Source: Datura wrightii
Taxonomy: Eukaryota > Streptophyta > Magnoliopsida > Solanales > Solanaceae
NCBI GenBank assembly: GCA_035772735.1
Contig: JASDFA010000007.1
Coordinates: 145,823,001 to 145,887,000 of the forward strand
Direction: 5' to 3'
DNA length: 64,000 bases
The position numbers were made by a program, and so were the translations under genes. Positions 35,054-47,900 of this stretch are shown piece by piece (positions within the stretch are counted from its first letter, which is position 1; every line of letters starts with the position of its first letter). The notes under the pieces are model-generated. The model was not told the origin of the DNA and ran no database searches. It saw only the letters and a program-made list of their open reading frames with translations.

Positions 35054-35559
35054 TCTTATCCCCTCTCCCCACTCTGTTTCCCTTCGGTCCTTCTCTCTAA
35101 TCCTGTGGCGTGGTACTGTAATATATTTTTTTTCTAGCTTGTTGTCTGACTTTGAGTGTTGTTGTCTATGTTTGGGTCTCTCTCATGTATGATTGTGTGC
35201 TTCTGTTTTCAATGAATATCTGTTTACTTCTTGCACTTCTTTGCTCGTGTTTTATTGCCCCAGTGGCCATAAGTTAACAGACTACTATCCGCTTTTGTTT
35301 ACTGTGTTACTGTGTTTCTTTTTTATGATGCCAAAAGGGGGAAGATTACAGGGGAAGGGCAAAAGGGAGATAAGGTTACTGTGACAAGGGGAAGGCCAAA
35401 GAGGGAAAGGTGACTGTGACAGGAGGAAACTGGTCCTTGGTGTGAGGAGGAAACTGGTCCTTGGTGTGAGGGGGAATAAACCCGGTAGGCTTGTGGAAAC
35501 AGGTTCTTGGTGTAAGGGGGAAAAACATGGGGGTTTGTCATCATCAAAAAGGGAGAAAT
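35054..35559 (+). repeat. Repeated polypurine tracts before the 3' LTR
   Basis: At least seven purine-rich runs: AAAAGGGGGAAGA (35333), AAAAGGGAGA (35360), AAGGGGAAGG, AGAGGGAAAGG, GAGGGGGAA, AAGGGGGAAAAA, and AAAAAGGGAGAAA directly at the LTR (35546). A 25 bp unit containing GGAAACTGGTCCTTGGTGTG is duplicated at about 35423-35470. Multiple polypurine tracts are a described Sirevirus hallmark. Confidence 0.7.
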
Positions 35560-36307
35560 TGTTAGAAATAGGTTTTGATGGTATGACAAACCTGCTGGAG
35601 AACCAGGTCGCTGGCTGCATCTCTATCAAGAAATGTCAACCTAGTACTGCTGACAAAAAGCTATGTGCAGACCTGCTGCTGCTGCTGTAACACAGTGGCA
35701 GGCCTGCGGCAATGCTTCCACTTATCCACTGGACAAAAGACTACCATTTGAAATATATACCTTGTCAACAACATTGTAACTCACTTTTTGCATACAACAC
35801 AATTGGGATACTTCCTAACTTGCAAAAAGGCTGAAGACAAAACGTCAACATTGAAGGACTGTAGCTGATCAAGAGTGTAGCATCTTCTCTAAGTCTAGAG
35901 TGTTGAGTTCTTGTCTATTTGTGCTAAATTTTGTAAGCCTACTTCACGTTCAAGAGTGGGTGTTGTAGGTAACGTTTTGAGTTGTATTTTTGTGATTTCT
36001 CAGGCTAGAGTTAGCCATCTTGAGTCTTTGTAGTATAGCTATTGCAAAGTCTTGTAATATTGATATTGTGAGAAGAGGAGGGATTAAGTAGTTGAATCCC
36101 TGATTTACTAGGAGTTGTAAATCAAAATATTGCCCGGTTGTTTAGTGAAGTTTGGAAAATCCTACTAGGGTAGGTCGTGGTTTTACTCTCTTGGGCAAAG
36201 AGGTTTCCACGTAAACATCGTGTGTACTTTATTTTCTGTTTCTGTCTGCGGAACTTGATAAAGAACCTGGTTCTACTCTGTTGTTGGTGGACGCACGTAA
36301 ACTTTCA
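35560..36307 (+). repeat. 3' LTR of the Sirevirus-like element
   Basis: 748 bp, starts TGTTAGAAATAGG and ends ACGTAAACTTTCA. About 11 substitutions and no length change against the 5' LTR. Confidence 0.92.
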
Positions 36308-38174
36308 AAATCGATTTGAATGATATTGAAAGTGCACTATCAGTCTATCCTTTTGAAATGTCAATCTTGATAGGCTAATATATATCATTATTATTATCTC
36401 TGTAGGTTAGCAGAAAAAGAATGAAGAGCCTAAAATGTTTGGTCAGAGACTACTAACGTTTAGAGACGCTGCAAAATGAAGCTACACTTCTTTTTTCAGT
36501 ACTATCCTTTGGTACGAGGGATGGAATAAGTAAAGAGATTCAATGAGATTATTTTATTTTATCTTTTATATGAGATAGCAATCTCATCATTTTACCATAA
36601 ATGGCAAGATGCCGAGATTAGCTAATATCTCAAATTAAACATGAACTAAAATTAATTTTAAATTATAATACGAAACTATTATTCTTATCCAATGTACCAA
36701 ACAAGACCTCTTTTGATTTCAAAATATGTTGCTATAACTATTTGTGAGACATTACACTTGTTTGTTAAGAAAAAAACCAAAAATACAAGGGAAAAACTTA
36801 AATGTCATCAACTATTATAAATAATCTATTCATGTCACTAGTTCATAATAGGATATAAAAATATGTTGTGACACATTTGACCCTTTCAATTAATTAATCA
36901 CTTACTACCACACATCCAATTTTATAAGCTAATTTTTTAATTATTAAATATCAAATTTGTCACGTGCCATCAAATTAACCCCACATTCTTTAACTCATTC
37001 TCTTTATTTTTTAACTTGATTCACACTATAACCCGACCCAAATCTCATTCACATTTTGTATCGATTATTACCATACAACTAAAAGTGAATTATGACATAA
37101 AAGTTTGAGCACCCCTCTTGCTTGGGAGGTACCCCTTTTCTAGTGGTCCTCCACACCAACCGTTTTTTGTTTTGAAAATTGTCATGCAATATGTAATACT
37201 ACAACATGTAGAAAGTAAGGCTAGTTTGAAAATACATTATTTCAATTTCAACATAAAATATATATATTTTATGACTTTTTTTTTACAAATAATATATCAA
37301 CATTAAATATTATTTGTAATTTGTTTGATTATTGGGTCATTAATTTCAAACTATATTTTGAAATAGAAAATTTGAAGTTGAAATTTTTTCTTCAGCCGTA
37401 TTTTAAGTGAAAAAGATAATTTTCTTGTGTTTGATATGTAAGTAAAAAATGTTATAGCATGTGAGAGTGAAGGATAGTTGTATGAGGTGATGGGGACACG
37501 AGGGTTGCGTGGGTGAGGATGGAGATGTCAGATGAAGTGTGTTGAAATGTGAGAAAGATACCATCAATGTGAAATGTCATTTATTGAAACTTTTTTTTTT
37601 TGGTAACAACTGTAAACTAAAAATTTGAATTTTTCCTATCATCGAGAAGTTGTTTTTTTAATTTTTTAAAAAATTATTATTAAAATTTTTAAACCAATTG
37701 AATATTAAAAAAATAAAATCTATACTGAACACACTCTATACCTTTTTAAAATGAGTTTTTTAAAAAAAATTGGGGATAAGAGAAAAAATAATAAAAAAGA
37801 GAATTAAACTCTTATCACTAAGATGAAAATTTAAATAACCAATCAAAATTAACTCAATTACTAAAATTTTCAAAAAATTCCAAATGAGTTGAGTCGGATT
37901 AAGCTTGAGAAAAAGAAAACAAACGAGTATGACAGAGGCAGAGTTTGCCCAATTAGAAATAGCAAAAAACTCAAAAACATATAGACAGGCAGCAAAAATG
38001 TTACCCATTTGCAGCAACAGCCAAAATCTTATGTAACTTCGATTATATGATGACAACCCCATGAAAGAGAGCCAATAATATCTATCAGTGCCTTGTGAAT
38101 TTGTGGCATATACTCTCAGTACCGTCCAATTATTCCATATTTCACTCATATATACTGGTAAATTGGTAATAAAA
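36308..38174. other. Intergenic region between the Sirevirus-like element and SQD2
   Basis: 36345-36385 resembles the receptor-kinase promoter repeat (TTTTGAAATGTCAAT, GATAGGCTA), so the retroelement probably landed in receptor-kinase flank. 36520-36710 looks like a degenerate AT-rich MITE. 37765-37870 may be an old minus-strand SINE. No gene seen. Confidence 0.4.
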
Positions 38175-38182
38175 GAATATCC
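38175..38182 (+). promoter_or_regulatory. Predicted P1BS (PHR1 binding site) upstream of SQD2
   Basis: GAATATCC fits the GNATATNC consensus bound by PHR1-type MYB factors under phosphate starvation. It lies 133 bp before the SQD2 start codon. SQD2 is a known phosphate-starvation-induced gene in Arabidopsis. The 8-mer alone can occur by chance. Confidence 0.5.
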
Positions 38183-38314
38183 ATTGCCGGAGTCCCCTCC
38201 AATGGCTTCTCGTTTTCTCTCTCTCTTCCAAACTCCACAATTTTCTGCTTTCTGAGCTAATCAAATTCAAATACAACCCAAATATTTTAAACATTATTAT
38301 CCAAACAACTCACC

Positions 38315-41300
38315 ATGGCTACTACCTCTTCTCCCTTTATAAATTCTATCATCTCTTCTTCTTCCTTTACTGCACTTACATCCTCTTCATCATCTACTAC
38401 TTCTTCTTTTATTTCAGTACCCACAAGTTTTCATGATTTTTCTCACTTTTCTACTTCAAGAACGAAACCCATTAGCTTATTATGTACAAAAGTCGATTTT
38501 TTGCAGCGTGAAGGGAGATTTAGGGAAAGACCCTTCAAGAAAAGACCCTTAATTGCAGCAAGCAACATGAAAGTTACAGAGTACAGGGAAGAAGAGGAAG
38601 AGGGTCCTCCTCCTTTGCTTGAATCTGAAATGACTTCAAAGCCTAGACGTATTGCTATATTTGTTGAGCCTTCTCCTTTTGCGTGAGTTATTTTTGTGAA
38701 TTTCCCCCCTTTTTAATCTTATAATTCGAACGCGAACTGCAAAATTGTTGGCGTTAATTACTAAACTTTGGTTCTGGTTAGTGCTATGCTCTTTTCTGTT
38801 TGTTGAGTTGACTTTGAGTGTTTCATTAAGTCTAGTTTCTTCTGCAACCCTTCTGAGCTTCTGTGACTTACTTCTCCCTATTCATATATACTGACAGATA
38901 TTACTGATGTGATCATCTGTTTCTCCTATAATGAATAAAAATGGGAATGTGTTATTGAGGAGCATTTTTGCAGCATATCTTTTATACTCTGTTAATTTGC
39001 AGCAGTGATGTGAATGTATATGAATTTTGTTCATGTTAATTTTGGTTAATTCAGCGGTTTCATATATTCAACCTGCTCTGCTGTGTGGTTTTGATGATTC
39101 TTGTCCAGATTTCTACGGAACATCTGCTGACTTTCCTCATATGTTATTTGAATGGTCTTCATATCTTCCTTGATATGCTAGAATCTGTAAAGTAGATGAT
39201 GATTCTTAGCATAAGAATTTTGATAATGCAATCTTTCTTTTTTTTCATCCCATGGATAGTCACTTGATCAATTATCTTTCCACATATGCTTTTGGAACAA
39301 ATCTCTTGTGCGTAAGACATGAGAGTTGGAGCCAATAGACCTTGAATAGCCTGTGAGAAAGGACTTATGTTAAGGCTTAGCCTAGACCTAAGGGAAGGAA
39401 CTATGATTTCTAACAGATGTAGCTATTAAAGGGAAGTCGTACATGCTTGTTAGTTATAGCAATGTGCATGGTCAATCACAATCTCAAAACCGGTTTTGCT
39501 GCACCGATTACCACTTCAGCATTGGAACCTAACTTTTTTTCTTTTTCTTTTTATTTTCTTGAGCTGCATTTCAATCTTTAATTTCTGTACTTTTTTTAAT
39601 GGCTCCTCATAGTATTTTGGAAAGTCGATGTATTTCCATCTAGCAAAATAAATATAGCTCTGTCCAATGAGACGCCTTTCAACCTCAGATACAATTCAGG
39701 AATTCAGCAGAATTCCCGTTTCTATTGCATTTTGCTGTCTTTATTGCTCAGTGGCACTTAAAAGTGACATTGCCTTCACCCTTTAATTTTGGGAGTCAGA
39801 GATGTTCTTAGCTGTGGACTCTGGTGCCTTATATAGTGACTTATGGATCAGCTCTGATCAGTAATTTTAGACAATAAAGATTGACATTTCCAGAAAAACA
39901 AAATTCATGTGCATCCTCTGAACCAGACCTTACTACAAATTATATTCTTTACTCAATTGGGTTTATACTCTGACATAACCACCATTTTCCTTTGTGATGT
40001 GTGCAGGTATGTATCTGGCTATAAGAACCGGTTCCAGAATTTTATAAGATATCTCCGTGAAATGGGGGATGAGGTATATTCATTGCTGACAAGAGTGTTG
40101 TTGATTAATGATAGCTTCTGGTGTTCTTTTGGTCTTCTGAACTTATTGCTATACCATGCGTCTACCAACAAATATGATAATGTTTGAGCTGATTATATTC
40201 ATTTCAAGTTTTCTCTGGATGCTATTTTGCCAATCAGGAGTTCATAATCTTGACATCTACTAGTTCTGTTCCCACGAACTTATTTCAAGCAATCTTGATA
40301 TGCTTTCTTACTTCATCCAAAAAAAAAAAGCAATCTTGATATGCTTTGTCTGCACATACCTGCAAATAGTTATTCCAACACTCATATAGGGACTAACTGT
40401 AATAAATACTTTTCAGCCAGACTGTTGACTGAGCCACTAGACGGGCTAAGAATTGAAGATTTACACCTGATGTTTGGCCTATAATCCTTTGTTAATTTTG
40501 TGGTATAGGTTATGGTTGTGACAACACATGAAGGAGTACCTCAAGAGTTTTATGGAGCAAAGTTGATTGGATCACGAAGGTTGAAGATTTACTGCCGTTC
40601 ATATACTCCTTTTTCATGTTTACTCAATAAATTCACTCAATTCCATCTGTCGCACACTCAGGATAAAATCAGTGACGTTTAAGGGTGCATGACTATGAAT
40701 CATTCTCCATGTTTGGTAATTGGCTAGTTTTTTTGAAAAAAGTTGCTTACTACATTTGCAGTTTTCCCTGCCCCTGGTACCAAAAGGTGCCCTTGTCACT
40801 TGCTCTCAGCCCAAGAATAATTTCAGAAGTAGCACGATTCAAGCCTGACATCATACATGCATCATCTCCTGGTATAATGGTAAGTTTCAGTTGCTCTTTC
40901 CTCCTCCTTTTGGTGGTGCAGTGATGTTCGTCTTGTCATTTCCTAGCTTGCTGACACAGGTTTTTTTTCTTCTTATTTTTAGGTATTTGGTGCTCTTATC
41001 ATCGCAAAATTGTTATGTGTGCCGATAGTGATGTCTTATCACACACATGTGCCTGTGTAAGTCAAACTCCTGAATATCTTGTCTTCAGATGGGAACATTT
41101 GATAGCTTCTGTAAATTACATGATTCAAGAAGTAAAAGCTTTTCCTTTGTTGATCTTCCTGATGAATGACATAAAGAAAGAGTTTCTGAAGCTTCTTACA
41201 GCATTCTGTATTACGTAGGTCTCTATGCTGATCCTGACTCTTGTTCTGCAGATACATACCTAGATATACCTTTAGTTGGTTGGTGAAACCAATGTGGATG

Positions 41301-44227
41301 GTTATAAGTATGTGAGCAGAGCATTCTCTTCTGCAGTATCTATTATCTCTCAGGTCTCCAGCTCTGTATACTAATTAAGACATAACTGCTGCTTATCAGA
41401 GTTTCTGCATAGAGCTGCTGATCTTACACTGGTGCCATCTGCTGCTATTGCGAAGGATCTGAAAGCTTATAGGGTAACAGCAGGTAAAAGACTGATAGGT
41501 GAACTTGTTAATTAGCAATTTAAGGCAAAAACATTATTGTCTTCTCTGTTCTGTTAAAGCAGTTTTTGTTGGTCTTAGATGCATACTGCCTTTAGCTTCT
41601 TTTAGCTGCTACAGCTCTGGTCGGAGTTTTTGACTGTTCCTCTCTTTTGCTTATTTGTCAGCTAACAAAATACGTCTGTGGAATAAGGGTGTTGATTCTG
41701 AGAGCTTCCACCCGAGGTATCGGTCTCATGAAATGCGGCTAAGACTGAGGTGGGAGCTTCCTGCTGAAGATTCCATCCACTATGTAAACACCCTTAATGT
41801 ATACTGATAATTCTTTTTCCTTTTCTCCTGTTGCTCTTCATAATCAGCAATGGGGAACCTTATAAACCATTGATAATCCATGTTGGACGACTTGGAGTCG
41901 AGAAGAATTTGGATTTCCTCAAAAGGTATTGCCTCTCTTTGTTAATGAGAAAGGATAAGACTTATCATTTTTGGCTAATATTGCTTGGTATATGATCCTC
42001 AGTTTAAGGGAAAAAGTTGTATCAAGGAAATTGAGTGGTTATATAGTTGAATGAAGGTGCTGGTAACTTGCACATGACATTTCAAAATGACTTTGGAACA
42101 GGTTAATGGATAGACTTCCAGAAGCTCGCATAGCTTTTATTGGAGATGGGCCATATAGGTGAGTTGCAGTAGCAATTTTATCTTTTGATTTTCAGAACTT
42201 CACCAGGATCATTTTCCTGTACTTCACTGTAAGAAATTTTTGATATCTAGTATCATGCACAATAAGCTGTCTTGTCTCTCTTTTTTCCCCTCTTCTGATA
42301 ATCATAGGCTGTCAAGTCTACAAAAAAAGTTTACCGTGATGATCTTGTGTGAGAAGAGTCATATGACTAGACACTAGTTATATTTCACTGTTCTTGATCT
42401 CAATTGCTAGAAATGTTGCTTAGCTTGTGTGGTGAATAAGAGACAAAAGTCAGAAAAACACTATACTACCTGATAATCCCACTGAACTTTTATCGACTTT
42501 ACTTTAGTAGGTAAATGTTTTACTAAAGAAGATGAACTTAAATCAATGCAACATTTATATGCTGTGTAGGAGTTGCTGAATTATTGGTAAGAGTTTCTTA
42601 GCTAAGCATTACCATTTCATCTGTTACCTGTTTGATGGTATAGATAACTTAGTGAACAGTGAACTTCTCTGTGTGGGAGTTGCTGAATTATTGGTAAGAG
42701 TTTCTTAGCTAAGCATTACCATTTCACCTGTTCCCTCTTTGATGGTATAGATAACTTAGTGAACAGTGAACTTCATTGCATTATCAGTCATTTGGTTAAT
42801 TTTGTTGAACATGACAGGGAGTTAATTATCTGTTAACAAGTCGATATGTGCCCAAATTATTCACTTCATTCCCATTTCGTGCAGATATGTGATGCATTAC
42901 ATCATTAGTCTTGGAGTTATTTATTTTGTTGACAGGATATCTATATGCATACATACTATAAACTAGCGTGCTATATATTCCCTCTTCATAGACAACTTGG
43001 AATTTGTGATTCTTCAGTTTATCCTATTATACCTGATGGCATAATGCATGCCGAAACCTAGGAATTCAAGGTCTCTTAAAGTCAAATTAGGATAGCTCTC
43101 CTTTGTCTAGATTAAACTTCCTTCTTTGGCAAGAATTACTGGATTTGAGCCCCAAGATTGGGGCATAGGCATTTGGAACTAATGGGCTAAGTGATAAAAT
43201 CATATAATGCGAGTGAGCGACCCTTTTTTCTGCTATGAATGAATGCCATCTCCTTATGTTTTCAAGCTTGCTTTAACTGGCCTATCACTCTCCTCTATGA
43301 AAAGGTTCCTCCACAATCACTCTAAACAAGAGATCCATTCCCCTTTAAAACGAAGGAGAATAAGAATTTTCTCTTCATCATTGAAATCCGCCATTCACAC
43401 AAAAGGGAACGAGGAATTCTCAACGAAAAAGGTGCTCCCTGACTTGGACATAGAAATCATGGAAGTAAAAATGTTTGTTGGAAGTAAAGCTGTCTGAAAA
43501 TTTTTGAAGTAAAAATTGTATGTTGGAAGTAAAATTGTCTTCTCAAAGGGACATGATTGGGGTGTGAGAAGATTCTACTGTCAAATTCTATCGGTTGAGA
43601 ATGTGGACATCAGAATGCATTGCTATTTATAAGAATATCCTGTCTTGATAGACTGTATGCTTAAGATGAGACAGATGTAGTTTTTCATTCTTATAAAAGA
43701 TTGAGCTACAAATTATTCATTTCGTCACTTGTTATAGGGAGGAACTGGAGAAAATGTTCTCTGGCATGCCTGTAGTGTTCACAGGTATGTTACTAGGGGA
43801 GGAGCTTTCTCAGGCATATGCCAGTGGAGATATATTTGTTATGCCTTCAGAGTCTGAGACGCTTGGATTCGTTGTTTTGGAGGCCATGTCATCAGGACTT
43901 CCTGTTTTGGCTGCCCGTGCTGGAGGAATTCCAGATATCATTCCTGATGATCAGCAGGGAAAAACTGGATATCTGTTTAATCCTGGGGATCTTGACGACT
44001 GCTTGAGCAAACTAGAGCCACTTCTGCACGATGCTGAATTGAGAGAAACTATCGGCCAGGCTGCACGCTTAGAAATGGAGAAGTATGATTGGAGGGCTGC
44101 CACAAGAAAAATTCGTAATGAGCAGTACAACGCAGCCATTTGGTTCTGGAGGAAGAAGAGAGCGCAGTTGGCGAGACCATTTCAATGGTTGTTTAAGCGT
44201 AGGCTCCAGACATCAGAAGTACTGTAG
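38315..44227 (+). CDS. SQD2: Sulfoquinovosyltransferase SQD2 (sulfolipid synthase), 11 exons
   Basis: Exons: 38315-38682, 40007-40073, 40509-40579, 40762-40879, 40983-41056, 41252-41307, 41400-41483, 41662-41749, 41848-41925, 42102-42158, 43738-44227. They total 1551 nt, 516 residues, all GT/AG and in phase. The enzyme moves sulfoquinovose from UDP-sulfoquinovose to diacylglycerol, the last step of plastid sulfolipid (SQDG) synthesis at the inner envelope. The N-terminal ~80 residues are Ser/Thr-rich, as in a transit peptide. The glycosyltransferase family 4 fold follows: IAIFVEPSPFAYVSGYKNRF, MSYHTHVP, the IHVGRLGVEKN hinge, and the nucleotide-sugar motif SESETLGFVVLEAMSSGLPV containing E-x7-E. 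Length and C-terminus match known SQD2. Intron 10 (1.58 kb) holds a tandem duplication. Confidence 0.96.
42563..42778 (+). repeat. Two-copy tandem duplication (about 108 bp) in SQD2 intron 10
   Basis: GGAGTTGCTGAATTATTGGT ... ATTACCATTTCA ... GATAACTTAGTGAACAGTGA occurs twice, starting near 42564 and 42671, with few differences. Recent local duplication, non-coding. Confidence 0.8.
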
Positions 44228-44960
44228 GCGATGCATTTGTCGGATTTATTAAAAGGATAGTTATTTATGCTTAGGAAGGTGCTTAAATCTCTCATTGCTT
44301 ACATCTACATGTGGATTGTAAAATATTAGCCAGCAAATATAGTCTGCTGCTGCAGTTATCATAGATTTGCAATATTGACCTAAAATACCTAGCCTGTTGT
44401 GCTGTTAAGTATTCAATTCAATCTCTGTACATGTAATTACTTCCACTCTAGCTAAAAGAATTAGATATATAATAAGTTCCATTTTTTCATCTTTTTTTTC
44501 TTTTCTGTTTGTTTGTTAATTAGTCGATATAGAATGATCCATATAGATGATCGATGCAGATGATCTTTTGGGATTAATCATCGTGAAAGTTTTTGATTTG
44601 AACCCTTACTCGGTCTAGCTGCCTCTCTTCGTATTTCATTTCTTAGCTTTTGCAGACTTGATTCAAAATTTTATTATATACACGAGTTGTTTGTTCTCTT
44701 ACTATGATATTGGTCATTAATTTCTAAATTAAAAACATTCAGAAAACTTAAAAAGAGAACAAGAGACAAAAGAAACAATTCATTTCTCAAACTTAAGTGA
44801 ACAACGATAACAAAAAATTGTATACAACACAAATACATATGCATAATTATTGAGGTCTTGAGCAAAAATTCCCCCTTTTTTTTTATTTATTTCTTCTCAA
44901 GAAAAATGAATGTATTGCTTACTGAAATCCCTATTCTTCTTTCCCTTCATTGCATGCCAA
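44228..44960. other. Intergenic between convergent SQD2 and laccase genes
   Basis: Holds the 3' UTRs of both genes. The T-rich strand at 44865-44895 (rich in A on the minus strand) lies just past the laccase stop. No gene seen. Confidence 0.5.
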
Positions 44961-47900
44961 TTAGCATTTTGGGAGATCCTTTGGAGGTGGCAAAAGTGAC
45001 TCATTAGGGCCCTTTCCATTATCTACAAGGAATGCCATCTTCAATCCCCATGTTGTGTGTATCTCTAGATGGCAATGCATAAACCAAACTCCTGCAATAT
45101 TATCACCCAAATTAAAATCAAGTTATCTATCATTTCACGCTGAAAAAAAAAGGAATTGGCTAAGGGTGAATTCTGTAGCTAAACAAGAAGATACAAATTA
45201 TCAAAAAAGTTCCTGTTTTGCTACAAGCAATTTAGCCTCAGATTAGCAGACAAAGTTCCTAGCTAATTCCAGTTCGTAAAGGAAGCGGATGTACCTGGAT
45301 TGTCAGCGCGGAATCTTATGGCGACCCATCCTCCCGAAGGAACTCCAATCGTATTCCGTTCAACAGGATCAACAAGATTAAAATTCTTAGGGTCCGTTTT
45401 CGGATTGAAATTCCCTAATCCTTTACCCACCGCGAAGAAATTGAAGCCGTGCAAATGGATCGGATGGTTCTCAGGGGCTATAATTCCAGTATCCTGCAAA
45501 ACTAATTGAACCGTTGCATTATAAGGCAACCGGTAAAGTTTTGTTCCGTTCGTTGTGGCCAAGCTCGCTGGCGGTACCGTTCCCGTATAGTTGAAAACGA
45601 ACGGTGGATTCGCCGGGAAATCCGTTGTGAAAACGCCTTTTATGCCAAAGAAATGCGCTTGTAGAAGTGCAGTAGTTGGCATAACGAACGTGACGTTATT
45701 TATACTAGCCACAACTCGGCTACCGTTAGCCGGTATACAAGACGGGCACGGATTAATTCCTAATCCGACCGTGAAAAGTAACGAATGATCTACATTTTTC
45801 GGAACTTTAGCAGGGTATTTTTTCGAATTGAGGCTTCTGAGAGAGTCGAGAAAATTGTTGGCGACTGAAGTGGCATTTTGGGGCGGGGCCCTAGTGAGAG
45901 TTGTCGGGACACTTCCTAGTGCTCCGGTATAATGCAAAGTGGCGGTGGCCGTCACGTTGTCTACGGCGATAGGGGAGTCCATAAAGGGAGAAGCAGCTAC
46001 CATGTATTTTCCGAAACTTTGGTCAGCAGTGACTATAACATTTGTGGTCTGTCCAGGGGCGATTACAATTGTGTCTGTTTTGAAAGGTTTTACATAAGTG
46101 GCATCGACTTCAACTACGGTCATTTTGTGGCCAGCAATTTTGAAGAAGAGTTCTTCATTAAGTGCAGCATTGATCACTCGTAACATGTATGTTTTTCCAG
46201 GAGCAACACTCAAGGTGTATCCACCTGCATATCATATGGTCCAAAATTAAATTTGTTATCTAATAGCACAAGCAATTTTGTATAAAATAATACTCTCTCG
46301 ATCGTATTATATATGACATTTTTTTTCTTTTTAGCAGAAAAATAACACATATTTATATATGAAGACTCTTAACTACAAACTTTTCGTCTTGTCTTAAAGA
46401 TACATATACTCATATCCATAAAAATGGTATGATTAAAGGCGGATTCATGTAAATTTAGTGGGTAAACTTCTTATTGGTTTAAGACTATTTATACTTTTTA
46501 AATTTACTTTTTCGTGAAAAAACCGACCTCTTGAGATTGGTTTTTGCAATTTCCTTTTTTCTTTCTAAAAAACCGAACTCATGAGGTCGATTTGCATTTA
46601 CTGGGGTTTTGGAGCTAAAAACCCTACCTCTTTGAAGTCTATTTTTAATAGTTTTTTCAGTAAGTGATCATGTTGAAAGTTATGAATTCAGACGAAATTA
46701 TAGTCAAAAGGCTATATCCGGCATCCACCCCTGGGTATGTTTAGGACCACTACAAGTTCTAATTGTTAGAGTACTTTTGGTATTGTGATAAAAAGCTTTC
46801 TTTATGCTTTAACTTCTTAGCTCGCTAAATAATGTCATATAAGTTAAAATAGGGAGAGCTATAAATATATATTACCTTGGGACGGACAATTAGAAACAGG
46901 TCCAGGATGACCATTGATTGTGTGAGCATCGGATACATTGGGGGCTAATCCTGAACGTAGAGCTTCATTGATCACAGCTTCAGTATCAGATTTCCACCAT
47001 TCACCTAAAACAACCACAGCTTCGTGGTTGGGTTTGGGGAATGGATATGGCACACCACGCTTAGGCAGGATGACAATAGCACCATGGACAGTAGCCCTTA
47101 GCCACAAAATATGAGCATGCCAAAATAGTGTACCCCTTTGGCCTGTAATTGTGAAATTGTATAAGTAGCTTTGCCCTGGCTGAATCGGACATTGCGTGAT
47201 GTATGCCGGTCCATCTGCCCAACCACTTCTAAGTTGTCTAATACCATGCCTATAATCAAGCAGAGGCGCATTCAGGATTTGTGAATTCTTCTACCTTGTT
47301 GAAAATTTTGATTTTTGAAAGATCAAAAACACACATAAATTATTCAAATTTTTTGTGTTACTTACTAAACTGTGTGTTTTTTTACTTTTCCTTACCTGAA
47401 TTATCACCAAATGTTTATTAAAACATACCTTAACTATTAATTGCTCAGTTTTCCTACTTGAAATATCACCATCATTCATGTAGGAAAAAGGAAAAAGTGA
47501 TAGTTTAGGTGTGTTTATCAAGTAAGAAACTCATACACCTGATAGTTTAAGTACACACTCAAAAAACTGTGATACTTTATGCGTGTTCTTTATGCTTCAC
47601 TCTTTTTATAAAGATATGTATTATATGGCAATTTCTTTTTTTAAGAAATAAAACTTACCAATGGATAGAGACATTATATTTGACATGGTTAACAACTTTG
47701 ATGAGCAGTCTATCATCTTCTCTAGCATATATTGTGGGTCCTGGGAACCTTCCATTAACAGTGACAATGGGCTTGCTTGAACATAGCCGACTCATGTTCC
47801 TCATTACCACCTGGAACACCAATCATATCTTAATTAATGAAACGAAGCAAGAAAAATCAAAAAAAACTGTGGGGATTTAAGTTAGATATATAACCAAGTT

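Larger units (their letters stand above)
26536..36307 (+). mobile_element. Sirevirus-like Ty1/copia LTR retrotransposon, 9.8 kb
   Basis: Two 748 bp LTRs (26536-27283 and 35560-36307) are flanked by a perfect 5 bp target duplication, AAATC (26531-26535 and 36308-36312). Internal order: PBS, gag with two zinc knuckles, protease, integrase, reverse transcriptase, RNase H, then an extra ORF of about 2 kb after pol, then a cluster of polypurine repeats. Copia domain order plus a long post-pol ORF plus repeated polypurine tracts is the profile of the Sirevirus lineage. The LTRs differ at about 11 of 748 positions by eye (about 1.5%). Gag, pol and the extra ORF all carry stops or frameshifts, so the copy is not autonomous. 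Confidence 0.92.

Noticed and set aside
37760..38149. Minus-strand ORF of 129 codons just upstream of SQD2
   Set aside because: Hydrophobic, low-complexity translation from AT-rich DNA, antisense to the SQD2 promoter and partly over a possible SINE. No family resemblance and no splice or promoter support.
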